64,000 bases of DNA, from positions 434,001 to 498,000 of the forward strand of contig NZ_JAUEPH010000003.1 of the NCBI RefSeq assembly GCF_030403435.1. Reading direction: 5' to 3'. Made by a program: the position numbers and the translations under genes. This DNA is from Algoriphagus sediminis (GTDB lineage: Bacteria > Bacteroidota > Bacteroidia > Cytophagales > Cyclobacteriaceae). The notes under the pieces are model-generated. The model worked only from the letters and a program-made list of their open reading frames with translations. It was not told where the DNA came from and did no database searches. Of this stretch, positions 34,417 through 43,115 are shown piece after piece (position 1 is the stretch's first letter; each line of letters begins with the position of its first letter).

Positions 34417-35946
34417 ATGCCCAAAACTTTACGATTGATTCTTGGCGACCAGCTAAATATTAAACATTCCTGGTTTGAAGAACAGAGTGACGAAGTACTG
34501 TATGTGATGATGGAGATGCGGCAGGAGACTGATTATGTCATGCATCATATCCAGAAGGTGATAGCCTTTTTCATTGCCATGAGAAACTTCTCTGATGTGC
34601 TTAGAGATCAGGGTCACAAGGTGAGATATTTAAAAATTTCTGATGAGGCTAACCAACAGGATCTGGATGCTAACCTTCATCAAATCATTGAAGAAGAAAA
34701 AATTGAGCTTTTCGAATATCAACTTCCAGACGAATATCGACTAGATGAGCAGCTAAAAGCCATATCAGAAAATCTAAGCATTCAGGCTCGATCTGTGGAC
34801 ACGCAGCATTTTCTCACCGAGAGAGGATTTTTGGAGGATTTTTTTGAAGGTAAAAAAACCTATCTCATGGAGAGTTTTTACCGTCAAATGCGAAAGGATT
34901 ATGATATCCTTATGGATGGCGAAGAGCCCTTGCAAGGCAAATGGAATTTTGACCATGAAAATAGGTCTGCCTTAAAGGATAAAAAGTTACTCCAAAAACC
35001 GAAGACTCATTCACGGGATGTAAGCTCGATTGCGGACGAGATCGAAAATGCGGGAATTGAAACCATTGGATCGGTAGATAAAGAGAAATTCCTTTGGCCT
35101 GCGACTAGAGAAGAGAGTCTGGAAGTACTTGATTATTTCTGTGAATCGTTACTGGAGAATTTTGGTAAATATCAGGATGCTTTGACTACCTGGGATCCTT
35201 ATTTATTTCACTCCAGGTTGAGCTTTGCCTTAAATTCCAAAATGCTTTCACCTCTGGAAGTAGTGAAAAAGGTGGAGCAATATTGGAATAAAAATCAGGA
35301 GGAAATCAGTATAGCTCAGGTGGAGGGTTTTGTCCGACAGATTATTGGCTGGAGGGAATACATGAGAGGAATTTATTGGGCCAAGATGCCTGAGTTTGCA
35401 GAGATGAATTTCTTTGAACATAAAAGAAAGCTTCCGAACTGGTTCTGGACGGGGAAAACTAAAATGAAATGTCTCTCTCATTCCATCACCCAATCTCTCG
35501 AACTGGCCTATGCCCATCACATTCAGAGGCTGATGGTGACTGGAAATTTTATGTTGCTGGTAGGAATAGACCCAGATGAAATTGACGAGTGGTATTTGGG
35601 TATTTATATCGATGCCATAGAATGGGTGGAAATCACCAACACTCGCGGAATGAGCCAATTTGCCGATGGGGGCATTGTAGGTACAAAGCCCTACGTATCT
35701 TCTGCCAATTACATTAAAAAACAAGGGAACTACTGCAGTCACTGTGCGTACAGTCCTTCAAAGAAAACCGGAGAGGGTGCTTGCCCATTCAATTCTCTTT
35801 ATTGGCATTTTTATGATCGAAATCGAGAAAAGCTCGAGAAAAATCCTCGGATTGGAATGGCCTACCGCACGCTGGATAAAATGAAGAATACCGATGAAAT
35901 ATTAGCTCAGGCAGAAGAGTATCTAAAGGAGATCGAGAATCTTTAG
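34417..35946 (+). CDS. FeS-type bacterial cryptochrome / (6-4) photolyase
   Basis: A 509-aa flavoprotein of the FeS-BCP/CryPro group: 'LRLILGDQLNIKHSWF' at the N-terminus, a central 'WDPYLFHSRLSFALNSKMLSPLEVV' and 'GWREYMRGIYW', and the C-terminal helical FAD domain. Four Cys are placed as 4Fe-4S ligands: Cys352, Cys440, Cys443 and Cys456. The spacings (88, 3, 13) equal those reported for Agrobacterium PhrB (Cys350/438/441/454). Family role: light-driven repair of (6-4) photoproducts. It stands alone between the adhesin cassettes and a convergent outer-membrane protein gene. Confidence 0.9.
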   Translation: MPKTLRLILGDQLNIKHSWFEEQSDEVLYVMMEMRQETDYVMHHIQKVIAFFIAMRNFSDVLRDQGHKVRYLKISDEANQQDLDANLHQIIEEEKIELFEYQLPDEYRLDEQLKAISENLSIQARSVDTQHFLTERGFLEDFFEGKKTYLMESFYRQMRKDYDILMDGEEPLQGKWNFDHENRSALKDKKLLQKPKTHSRDVSSIADEIENAGIETIGSVDKEKFLWPATREESLEVLDYFCESLLENFGKYQDALTTWDPYLFHSRLSFALNSKMLSPLEVVKKVEQYWNKNQEEISIAQVEGFVRQIIGWREYMRGIYWAKMPEFAEMNFFEHKRKLPNWFWTGKTKMKCLSHSITQSLELAYAHHIQRLMVTGNFMLLVGIDPDEIDEWYLGIYIDAIEWVEITNTRGMSQFADGGIVGTKPYVSSANYIKKQGNYCSHCAYSPSKKTGEGACPFNSLYWHFYDRNREKLEKNPRIGMAYRTLDKMKNTDEILAQAEEYLKEIENL

Positions 35947-35980
35947 AATTTCTTTGGGGTTCCCTGTAAATAAATAAAAC

Positions 35981-36007
35981 TGCCTTGGCGTTAGCCAAGG
36001 CAATTTT
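35981..36007. terminator. Terminator between convergent photolyase and barrel-protein genes
   Basis: Perfect 9-bp stem TGCCTTGGC (35981-35989) / GCCAAGGCA (35994-36002) with loop GTTA and a T run; T-rich on both strands. Confidence 0.88.
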
Positions 36008-36020
36008 TATTCTATTCTAA

Positions 36021-36626
36021 TCATTTTCGGAATAAACCGAATTTCAAACCAGCCTGTGCACTGAAACCGCTGATTTCTGATTGATCAATTCCACTGAAAG
36101 CAAAATCCCCAGCAAACCTATATCCGAAACCTATATTGAAGCGAAGATTTTGAAGTAAGTTAATTTCTAAAAGAGCAGAAGGTTCTACCAAAAAGAAATT
36201 GGCTTCAAAGTTCTCATCAGTCCCCGGTATTTGTTCGTCTCGATCTACTTCAGCACCACCGATTAAAACTGGAAAAGTCAAATGAAATTTTCGATCAGCA
36301 AATAAGGTATATTCAAAAAATCCTCCGAACCACCTGAAGTCCATAGCAGGGCCTTGAGCGCCTACAAATTCACCTCGAAAATCATTTAGAGATGAATTGT
36401 AAAAGCCACCTATACTTACCTTATCCTTAAATACTGCTCCCGCACGCATATTAAGTAAACCTACAGCAGATTCACCCCATTGAGCCGGTCCTAGACCTAT
36501 CGCTCCCATGACACCTACAGATTTACCGAACCCTTCGTTAAAAACCGTTTCATTTGGTTTAGCTTCTTGAGCATGGGAAAAACTTCCAATTAGAATTAGA
36601 CAGAGAATTACACAGATTCTTTTCAT
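36021..36626 (-). CDS. Outer-membrane beta-barrel protein, unknown function
   Basis: A 201-aa protein with signal peptide ('ICVILCLILIGSFSHAQ') and alternating hydrophobic/aromatic strands ('VGVMGAIGLG', 'LLNMRAGAVFKDKVSIGGFY', 'FRWFGGFFEYTLF', 'LRFNIGFGYRFAG', 'FSAQAGLKFGLFRK'), typical of small 8-10-strand barrels of the Bacteroidota 'outer membrane beta-barrel' type. The C-terminal strand ends in an aromatic residue two from the end. No specific family was recognised and it is not linked to its neighbours by close spacing. Confidence 0.72.
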   Translation of the reverse strand: MKRICVILCLILIGSFSHAQEAKPNETVFNEGFGKSVGVMGAIGLGPAQWGESAVGLLNMRAGAVFKDKVSIGGFYNSSLNDFRGEFVGAQGPAMDFRWFGGFFEYTLFADRKFHLTFPVLIGGAEVDRDEQIPGTDENFEANFFLVEPSALLEINLLQNLRFNIGFGYRFAGDFAFSGIDQSEISGFSAQAGLKFGLFRK

Positions 36627-36724
36627 TGGTTAAGAAATTAAACTTTTAGATTAATAAAGCCTGGCTGGGGCTCAGGCAAAGCTGAAGGAGCTGCCTTAAT
36701 TGAGAACCTACTTATTCAAGATGT

Positions 36725-37147
36725 TCAGATTTTTCTGAGAATTAAGAAATCATCCGCATCATCATCATCTTCTTCCAGTTCGACTCTATCTGCGTTAAAC
36801 CCAATCAGATACCAATCGTCGCTAAGATCATCTAATGCATCATCATCTGATAGATTAAGGTCTAAAACGATAAAGCCATCATCTATTCTGGTTCTCCAAC
36901 TTCCAGTTTCAATCAAGCTCCCACCTTCAGAAACCTCTACTTGACCACTTGCGAGAAAGCTGAAACGCAGGTTTTCATAATCACTTGTTTCGTCCTCATT
37001 ATCCTCAATGAAAAGATCCACCACCCACACTCCTGAAGTTAAGGTCGAGTCAAGCTCTTCTCGAATGATGGTAGTACCTGGATCAGAATCCTCTGAGCAG
37101 GAAAACAAAAGTAAAATGCTGCAAAAGAATAAGAATTGCTTTTTCAT
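36725..37147 (-). CDS. Small acidic lipoprotein, lipocalin-like
   Basis: A 140-aa lipoprotein (signal 'LFFCSILLLFSC', Cys17 at the lipobox). The mature part resembles Bacteroidota lipocalin-like proteins: a 'SGVWVVDLFIEDNEDET' opening strand, 'LRFSFLASGQVEV', 'GSWRT' and 'FIVLDLNL'. It is extremely acidic, with Asp/Glu runs near residues 96-106 and 123-133. The function is unknown. It lies 106 nt beyond the membrane-protein gene that follows the ECF sigma gene, so it may be a separate unit. Confidence 0.65.
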   Translation of the reverse strand: MKKQFLFFCSILLLFSCSEDSDPGTTIIREELDSTLTSGVWVVDLFIEDNEDETSDYENLRFSFLASGQVEVSEGGSLIETGSWRTRIDDGFIVLDLNLSDDDALDDLSDDWYLIGFNADRVELEEDDDDADDFLILRKI

Positions 37148-37253
37148 GGTTAGATCGTTAGGTATTTCTCAGAAAACGCTGGTTTCAAAAATGGGTTGCA
37201 TTTAAATATCTAAAATTTACCTCTCTAAGCGATAAATTATTTTTATACCTAGA

Positions 37254-37910
37254 TTAATTCTCAAACTCTTTTACTTCCTGATACACAGCCAAGGCTTTGT
37301 CCAAAGGATCGCCACCTGTAGCAGAAATAAGGAATTTAGCGCTTTTGCTATGAAGATTTTCTTCCCTTAAAGTCCAGGTCACCCAAACTGTTCCTAAAAT
37401 GAAAAGAAAGGTGATGGCAACTTGAACCCCTACCCAAGCTGGTGCGGCATCATGCGGAAACCAGGAAGCACTCAAGTGAAAGGTAGTATAAAATGGAATC
37501 TGTAAAACCCAGATTTTCATTCCCTTAATCAGAGAGATTTTCATTTCCATCAGCTTCGCCTGAATCTCCACCACCGGACCTGAAAAGTCAATTCTGAAAG
37601 ACATCACCAAATGCCTGATGTAGTCGATGTAGACCTTAAGGTTGATGAGGAAAATGAATCCTACTGAAATGAGGAAATAATTATTCAGATAGCTTCCACT
37701 GCTTAATCCGATCCCGAATAGAAACCCGAGAAATAAGAGGTAAATAAAGCCAACTACCAGTCCGAGGATTTTCTCGGATTTCCAGCCAAGCATAGCCTCA
37801 GAAGTTTTTCTCTGGACTCTTTCTTGAAATAAGATTTTATTGATAGCCCAGAGTTTGTCGATTTGCGCTTCCTGTGATTTCCACACATTAATTAGTTCTT
37901 GATCTTTCAT
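37254..37910 (-). CDS. Four-TM protein paired with an ECF sigma factor (possible anti-sigma)
   Basis: A 218-aa protein with a soluble N-terminus of ~45 residues ('LINVWKSQEAQIDKLWAINKILFQERVQRK'), then four hydrophobic segments at about 49-68, 78-96, 130-145 and 159-179, and a short cytoplasmic tail. It starts 4 nt after the sigma-70 gene stop. Partners of Bacteroidota ECF sigma factors are often membrane anti-sigma proteins, and the soluble N-terminus could play that role, but no anti-sigma domain is recognised. Function is inferred from position only. Confidence 0.6.
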   Translation of the reverse strand: MKDQELINVWKSQEAQIDKLWAINKILFQERVQRKTSEAMLGWKSEKILGLVVGFIYLLFLGFLFGIGLSSGSYLNNYFLISVGFIFLINLKVYIDYIRHLVMSFRIDFSGPVVEIQAKLMEMKISLIKGMKIWVLQIPFYTTFHLSASWFPHDAAPAWVGVQVAITFLFILGTVWVTWTLREENLHSKSAKFLISATGGDPLDKALAVYQEVKEFEN

Positions 37911-37914
37911 GAGT

Positions 37915-38409
37915 TTATGGATTTAGTTGGTTTTTGATTTCTTTTTTTATTCGATTTAGCTTCGTCCCCACATTACTCTCACTGATTCCGAGAATCTCTG
38001 CGATTTCTGCATAGCTTTTTTCTTCGAGATGCAGGAGAATGATTGCCTTGTTGATTTCGCTTTGTTTTCCGATTGCTTTGTACAATTCAGAGATGTTTTC
38101 ATCTCCTTGACTTTCTTCCTCGGGAAGAAGATTATACTCCTCATCCAGGGGCTCGGACTTCCTTTTTACTTCCTTTCTGATATGAGAGATGGCCACATTT
38201 AGCGCCACCCGATAAAGCCAGGTTGAAAACTTGAATTCCGGATTGAAACGGGGAAAAGACCTCCAGGCTTGAATGCTAATCTCCTGAATCAAATCTTTTT
38301 GGTCTTCTTTGTCCCAGCAGTACGTTTGAGCAACTTTGAATAGAATCCCGGCATTCTGATCCATCTGCTGGATAAAACTTCGTGATAACTGTTCATTGAG
38401 ATCGCTCAT
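37915..38409 (-). CDS. ECF-type RNA polymerase sigma factor
   Basis: A 164-aa sigma-70 of the extracytoplasmic-function class: region 2 residues ~20-87 ('YCWDKEDQKDLIQEISIQAWRSFPRFNPEFKFSTWLYRVALNVAISHIR') and region 4 ~108-158 ('INKAIILLHLEEKSYAEIAEILGISESNVGTKLNRIKKEI') joined by an acidic linker ('LLPEEESQGDE'). It is the fifth gene of a closely packed minus-strand run, with a membrane protein 4 nt downstream as possible regulator. The regulon is unknown. Confidence 0.9.
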   Translation of the reverse strand: MSDLNEQLSRSFIQQMDQNAGILFKVAQTYCWDKEDQKDLIQEISIQAWRSFPRFNPEFKFSTWLYRVALNVAISHIRKEVKRKSEPLDEEYNLLPEEESQGDENISELYKAIGKQSEINKAIILLHLEEKSYAEIAEILGISESNVGTKLNRIKKEIKNQLNP

Positions 38410-38450
38410 GGTTTATTCTTTATCCATGATTCGCAGAAGGGTGGGGAAAA

Positions 38451-38855
38451 TCACAGAATTGTGAAAAAATTTTCCCCGAAGAATAATTCATGCAAATATC
38501 TTCCCGGGGCGAAGGTGAAACTTCCTGCAATTAGGATAGCTCCGAGGTAAAGGAGGACCATTTTTCTTTGGTGAGATTTGATATTACCTTTTTTTATGGC
38601 GAGCAGAGCGGTAGGAACTGTCCACAATACCAAAATGCAAAAGAGATGGATATAGCCAAAGTGATTCAGAAATGTAGGGCCAACTCTCGCCTGCATGAAA
38701 AGAGAAATTATGGCGGTTATAACCATTAAGACCATATAAATCTTTCCGAGGGTCCTATGTGTAACCCCTCCCTTTTTGGCCAAAAGCAGATAGGCTCCAA
38801 GAAAAATGCATGGAACTACCGTCACAAGGTGGAAATACATAAGGGGTTCATACAT
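38451..38855 (-). CDS. DUF2306-type membrane protein
   Basis: A 134-aa protein with four membrane segments and the family's 'HLVTVVPCIFLGAYLLLAKKG..THRTLGKIYMVLM' and 'SHQRKMVLLYLGAILIAGSFTFAPGRYL' signatures. Conserved His residues in both halves could bind a metal or haem, but the family has no assigned function. It lies 23 nt after the porin gene and 41 nt before the sigma-factor gene in the same run. Confidence 0.75.
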   Translation of the reverse strand: MYEPLMYFHLVTVVPCIFLGAYLLLAKKGGVTHRTLGKIYMVLMVITAIISLFMQARVGPTFLNHFGYIHLFCILVLWTVPTALLAIKKGNIKSHQRKMVLLYLGAILIAGSFTFAPGRYLHELFFGENFFTIL

Positions 38856-38878
38856 AGCTGTTGGATTAAAAAGTTACT

Positions 38879-39973
38879 CTAATTCCATGTCCAGGATACC
38901 GATGAGAGGAAATAGAAATTATCTTTTTTCAGAACTTCTTCTTTCATAAACTGATTTTCAGGGCCCACTAAGTACCTTCCCTCTACCCTGATAAGGAAGC
39001 CTGAACCAAGGTTTCTATCTAGGTTCAAAGAAAACCCACTTGCCTTTAATCCATCTCCAATCTGGTTGATGGCATTCACTCCTGCAGGATCATTATAAAA
39101 CTCGGCCCTGGCGGCTGTTTGCCATTTTTCATTTATGATGTACTGGGTGATCCATGCCCCACCAAACCATGTTTTATTTTCCGTCTCTCCTAAACCTGGC
39201 TTTTGTAAACCCGAGTCAAATCCAATAATCATATTCCACTGGTCCGATAGGGTGAGATTGGCGAAAAGATTACTGAAATATCTCATTTGCCGGTTTTCAT
39301 CCGGACCTGAAGGACCTATAAAGGTATTCCAGTTAAGAGCAATATTCTGGTTAGGAGAAAATACAATTTGACTACCAAAACTGGGGCTAGAATTTCCTTC
39401 GATACCCTCGATCAATTGCCAGCCATTCACAATATATAATGCTAAAATCCACTTCTCGGTACCCATCCAGGATAGTCTTCCTCCGGTCAGAAAATAGGGG
39501 CTTCCTTCTGCTACCAAAGACCGGCTAAGAGTAGGGTTCTGGCTTGAGATAGCACTTTCAAAACCGGTATGAGCCGGGAATACTCCTACGTCCAGCCAGA
39601 TTTGTTCCTTCGCTGAAAGGGCTACTCCCAGATTTGCTTCCTGTATCCATTCTAAAGCTTCGGTCTCCCTCTCAAGATTGTCCTCTACATAAGTCCCTTG
39701 TTGTAGAGCGAGGTTTGCTCTGAATCGTTTCGAAGTATAGGTTCCTTTTATGGACGCGAGATTAACTGTGGGAGTATTGTGCCTGGTATGATTGTATAAA
39801 AATGGTAACCGTTTTTGCTCCATTGGCTTATTAAAATCATAGCCATAATACAGATCTATGAAACCTGAGAACTCCAGCTTGGAAATGGATATATCTTCTT
39901 GAGCTTTGGCCGATAGGCAAAATAAAACAAGAGTTCCTATGGATATAAGGATCGTCTTTTTCAAGAATCTCAT
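38879..39973 (-). CDS. OmpL-like porin (bbp2 family)
   Basis: A 364-aa outer-membrane protein with signal peptide ('TLVLFCLSAKAQ') and the 'FSGFIDLYYGYDFNKP' opening of the putative beta-barrel porin-2 group. It then shows repeated amphipathic strands, a characteristic 'DVGVFPAHTGFESAISSQNPTLSRSLVAEGSPYFLTGGRLSW', and a terminal aromatic ('SWTWN'). The substrate is unknown. It lies 19 nt after the VTT-domain gene in a run starting with an MscS channel, which suggests an osmotic or envelope theme (inference). Confidence 0.82.
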   Translation of the reverse strand: MRFLKKTILISIGTLVLFCLSAKAQEDISISKLEFSGFIDLYYGYDFNKPMEQKRLPFLYNHTRHNTPTVNLASIKGTYTSKRFRANLALQQGTYVEDNLERETEALEWIQEANLGVALSAKEQIWLDVGVFPAHTGFESAISSQNPTLSRSLVAEGSPYFLTGGRLSWMGTEKWILALYIVNGWQLIEGIEGNSSPSFGSQIVFSPNQNIALNWNTFIGPSGPDENRQMRYFSNLFANLTLSDQWNMIIGFDSGLQKPGLGETENKTWFGGAWITQYIINEKWQTAARAEFYNDPAGVNAINQIGDGLKASGFSLNLDRNLGSGFLIRVEGRYLVGPENQFMKEEVLKKDNFYFLSSVSWTWN

Positions 39974-39992
39974 TAAAGGGTTTTTACTTGAG

Positions 39993-40637
39993 CTATTGAA
40001 ATTTAACCTTTTCTGATTGCTTTCTAAACAACATGCCTAAGCTCCAGACCACTCCTGCAACTAAAACAACGAATAAGAAGCTTTGCCAACCCGATTCCAT
40101 ATCCAAAGCCAGATCACCGGTATAGGCATAAAAAATACAAGTAGGTAGAAGCCCAACCATTCCATAAAAAATGGTTTTTCCGAGAGGATATTGTAGACCA
40201 CCACAAACTATACTAATCGCTTCTGCCAACACCGGAATGGGTCTGCTCACAATAATGGCAAGGCTACCCCATTTCGTAAGAAATCCATTTGCTTCTTCCA
40301 TGCCATCCTCCCCCATAAAACGAAGGATCCATTTTTGTCCTCCTTTACCTATTATCCAGCCAAGCACAACTGACAAAATTGATCCTAACAAAGAAAGGGC
40401 GGCACCTAACCAGATTCCGAAAAGCGCACCATTCGTGATCATTATTAAACTGGAAGGAACAGGTAGAAGAACATCTATCGCGAGCAGAGCTACTCCCACC
40501 ACAGCAGCAACACTTCCCTGCAAATCCCTGATACTATCGTCATCTCCTAGGTAGGGTAGATCTAAGGCCATAGCCAAGGCAAAAAGCACTAGAATAAATA
40601 CCCCCATCATGAAGAATAGTAGCCAAAATCTTTTCAT
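39993..40637 (-). CDS. VTT-domain (TVP38/TMEM64/DedA-like) membrane protein
   Basis: A 214-aa membrane protein with about 5-6 segments and the VTT (SNARE-associated) hallmark: 'GALFGIWLGAALSLLGSILSVVLGWIIGK' and 'RPIPVLAEAISIVCGGLQYPLGKTIFYGMVGLLPTCIFYAYTG'. Family members include DedA-type lipid transporters/flippases. The start overlaps the MscS stop (ATGA), so translation is coupled. Exact lipid substrate unknown. Confidence 0.85.
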   Translation of the reverse strand: MKRFWLLFFMMGVFILVLFALAMALDLPYLGDDDSIRDLQGSVAAVVGVALLAIDVLLPVPSSLIMITNGALFGIWLGAALSLLGSILSVVLGWIIGKGGQKWILRFMGEDGMEEANGFLTKWGSLAIIVSRPIPVLAEAISIVCGGLQYPLGKTIFYGMVGLLPTCIFYAYTGDLALDMESGWQSFLFVVLVAGVVWSLGMLFRKQSEKVKFQ

Positions 40638-41569
40638 GACTCTTTGTCATTTGGAAGCATGCTGACTCTTGTTTTTGGAAGTGCCTCAGGATAGTTTTTC
40701 TGGATAAATTCGATCATTTTTTCCCGGACAAAAACCCGAAGATCCCATGCTGTAGGAGAGTTTTTGGCGGATACCAGAATTCTGCTTTCCACGGTGTGTT
40801 CTTTCGAATCGGTTACTTGCAAAACTTTTACTCGTTTATCCCATAGCTGGGTGGTCTCAAGGATCCGATCTAGTTCCTTGCGAAGAGCATCGAATGACAC
40901 CGAATAATCTGTGTATAGAAAAACAGATCCAATAATATTTGCGGAGCTTCTGGTCCAGTTTTGAAAAGGCTTCTCCAGAAAATAAGTTGAAGGTAAAACC
41001 AGTCTTCTCTCATCCCAAATTTTTACCACCACATAGTTTAGATTGATTTCCTCTATCCATCCCCATTCTCCTTCGACTACAACTGCATCATCCAATCTAA
41101 AGGGCTGAGTTATGGCAATTTGAATTCCGGCGATCAGAGTTCCTATGGCTTTTTGGGCGGAAAAACCAATGATAATTCCGGCCACACCAGCAGATGCAAA
41201 TAGCCCAACACCTACTTGTCTAATGGATTCGAAAGAAAGTAGAATTAAGCCCACCCCAATAAGGAGTACCACAAAATTGGCGACTTTATGAAGTAGATTG
41301 ATTTGGGTGTAAACTTTCCGAGCGCGAAGGTTGTCCTCCTTGTTTATGTCATACTGCTTTAGAAAAGCTTTCTTAAAAATCGAAATCAGCACCAGAGCTG
41401 ACCAGGTAAAGCCAGAAATAATCAGGACAGTATTTAAATGAGGAACATAGCTGAAAATTCCCTCCCAGTGTTGGGATTTATCTCCGAGGTAGATTTTAAG
41501 AATTACTAGGATTATGGTTACCGTTAGTGGCAAAACCAGTCGGGTATAATAGTTCATAAAAAATGGCAA
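40634..41569 (-). CDS. MscS-type mechanosensitive channel
   Basis: A 311-aa protein: membrane segments near 8-27, 42-64 and 95-112, then the pore-forming TM3 with Gly/Ala spacing 'GLFASAGVAGIIIGFSAQKAIGTLIAGIQIAI'. The beta domain ('PFRLDDAVVVEGEWGWIEEINLNYVVVKIWDERRLVLPSTYFLEKPFQNWTR') and the alpha/beta C-terminus follow. Family role: turgor release on hypo-osmotic shock. It is the first gene of the minus-strand run MscS, VTT, porin, DUF2306, sigma factor, membrane protein. Confidence 0.9.
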   Translation of the reverse strand: MPFFMNYYTRLVLPLTVTIILVILKIYLGDKSQHWEGIFSYVPHLNTVLIISGFTWSALVLISIFKKAFLKQYDINKEDNLRARKVYTQINLLHKVANFVVLLIGVGLILLSFESIRQVGVGLFASAGVAGIIIGFSAQKAIGTLIAGIQIAITQPFRLDDAVVVEGEWGWIEEINLNYVVVKIWDERRLVLPSTYFLEKPFQNWTRSSANIIGSVFLYTDYSVSFDALRKELDRILETTQLWDKRVKVLQVTDSKEHTVESRILVSAKNSPTAWDLRVFVREKMIEFIQKNYPEALPKTRVSMLPNDKES

Positions 41570-41715
41570 TAGGTTTAAGACTAGTAAGCTAGAAAATCTT
41601 CATGAACCAGACAAAGAAGTATTAATAGACAGGATTTAATGTGCCACTTAATCGGATATGGACAATAGTTTACTTCCTCATTTCACCTAAACAAACAAGA
41701 TACTAACTTAGTACC

Positions 41716-43086
41716 ATGAAAAACTTCAAATTCATAATACCTCTAATAGTCGCAACTTTCTTTTTACTTGGATGCGAGTCGCCTAAAGATAAAGTTTCAG
41801 CTGAAGAGGAGGAAATTAAGGAATCCCGAACCCTGGTAGATAGGGTAAGCATAGCTCAAATTGAGCAAGGAATTAAGGATTACATAAATGATGTGAAGTC
41901 TAAGAATAATGGGTTTTTTCCTGTTAAGGATGAAAATCATGACCTCTCAATGAAACTAGTTAGGGTTCACACAGAATACCTTTCTAATCTAGGTCCAGAC
42001 AGTCATTTTGCTTGCGTTGACTTGGTTGATGAATCAGGGGATGTTTATGACGTGGACTTTTTTCTAAAGGGAAAACCAGGAGCAATGAATGTCACCAGTA
42101 CTACTGTACATAAATTGAACGGTAAGCCCTTTTATTCCTGGAAGCAGAATAAAGAAGACAAGACATGGTACCGAGTACCCCTGGAGCAATCCAATAATTT
42201 ATTGCTAGGTGTAGTGGAAGGACGGGATGAGTTTGAGTTTTATTACACAGCCCAAATTCCAGAATTGACACAGAGTGCAAAATTGTGGATACCTATTGCT
42301 GAATCGGATGATTTTCAGAAAATAGAATTGTTGGAAGTCAATGTTCCCGAAAGTAAAAAAGAGATCAAGGATCAAAATTATGGGAATAAACTCATGTATT
42401 TTGATTTAGGTCCGGAGCATTCTGGTGAAGAAATTAAGTTGACTTATCGTGTTACTAGGAGAGAAAAAGGCCCTTACGATGCCCCGGAACCAGACCCTGA
42501 GTTATATCTGGCTTCAACTAGGCTTATGCCAACTGGAGGAAGATTTGAAGAAATCGCTAAAGAAACCCTTGGCGAGAAGATCAATGATTCCCACTTGATT
42601 CAGGCTAGGGTTTTATACGATTATATCATCGATAATATGAAGTATGCCAAGGTAGGGGATTATGGAAATGGGGACTCAAATTATGCCTGCGATTCCAAAA
42701 CAGGTAATTGCACAGAATTCCACTCATTCTTTATCTCTTTGGCCAGGTCTGTGAATATTCCTGCACGCTTTGCGATTGGAGCATCTGTTCCTTCTGACAG
42801 GAATGAAGGTGGCATCGATGGATATCACTGTTGGGCTGAATTTTATGCTGATGGCAAATGGTGGCCTGTGGATATCAGTGAGGGGAATAAATATACAGCG
42901 CTTGCCACTTATTATTTTGGGCGACATCCAGCCAATAGAATAGAGCTAAGTAGGGGAAGAGATCTAGTGTTGGACCCAGCACCTGAAGCAGGTGCTATCA
43001 ATTTTCTAGCTTATCCCTATTTGGAGATCGGTGGCAAAGAAGTGAAAGTGAACTCCAGATTTTCATTCAAGAGATCTAACTCATAA
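41716..43086 (+). CDS. Transglutaminase-like lipoprotein
   Basis: A 456-aa lipoprotein (signal 'VATFFLLGC', Cys20). The C-terminal transglutaminase-core domain has a full triad: Cys332 in 'TGNCTEFHSFFISLAR', His371 in 'DGYHCWAEFY' and Asp386 in 'PVDISEGNKY'. The N-terminal 280 residues contain a beta-rich region ('TQSAKLWIPIAESDDFQKIELLEVN') as in many periplasmic TGc proteins. Such proteins usually act as Cys proteases or cross-linkers; substrate unknown. It is a single gene ending in a strong convergent terminator. Confidence 0.85.
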   Translation: MKNFKFIIPLIVATFFLLGCESPKDKVSAEEEEIKESRTLVDRVSIAQIEQGIKDYINDVKSKNNGFFPVKDENHDLSMKLVRVHTEYLSNLGPDSHFACVDLVDESGDVYDVDFFLKGKPGAMNVTSTTVHKLNGKPFYSWKQNKEDKTWYRVPLEQSNNLLLGVVEGRDEFEFYYTAQIPELTQSAKLWIPIAESDDFQKIELLEVNVPESKKEIKDQNYGNKLMYFDLGPEHSGEEIKLTYRVTRREKGPYDAPEPDPELYLASTRLMPTGGRFEEIAKETLGEKINDSHLIQARVLYDYIIDNMKYAKVGDYGNGDSNYACDSKTGNCTEFHSFFISLARSVNIPARFAIGASVPSDRNEGGIDGYHCWAEFYADGKWWPVDISEGNKYTALATYYFGRHPANRIELSRGRDLVLDPAPEAGAINFLAYPYLEIGGKEVKVNSRFSFKRSNS

Positions 43087-43087
43087 A

Positions 43088-43113
43088 AAAGGGCGGTGTT
43101 AGAACCGCCCTTT
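43088..43113. terminator. Convergent terminator
   Basis: AAAGGGCGGT (43088-43097) / ACCGCCCTTT (43104-43113), a perfect 10-bp stem with loop GTTAGA, sits in the 29-nt space between the transglutaminase and small-lipoprotein genes. Confidence 0.9.
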
Positions 43114-43115
43114 CT

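Noticed and set aside
36725..37147. Asp/Glu-rich lipoprotein as a calcium-binding or low-complexity artefact
   Set aside because: The acidic runs show no EF-hand or RTX spacing, and the lipocalin-like strands and signal peptide support an ordinary small lipoprotein.
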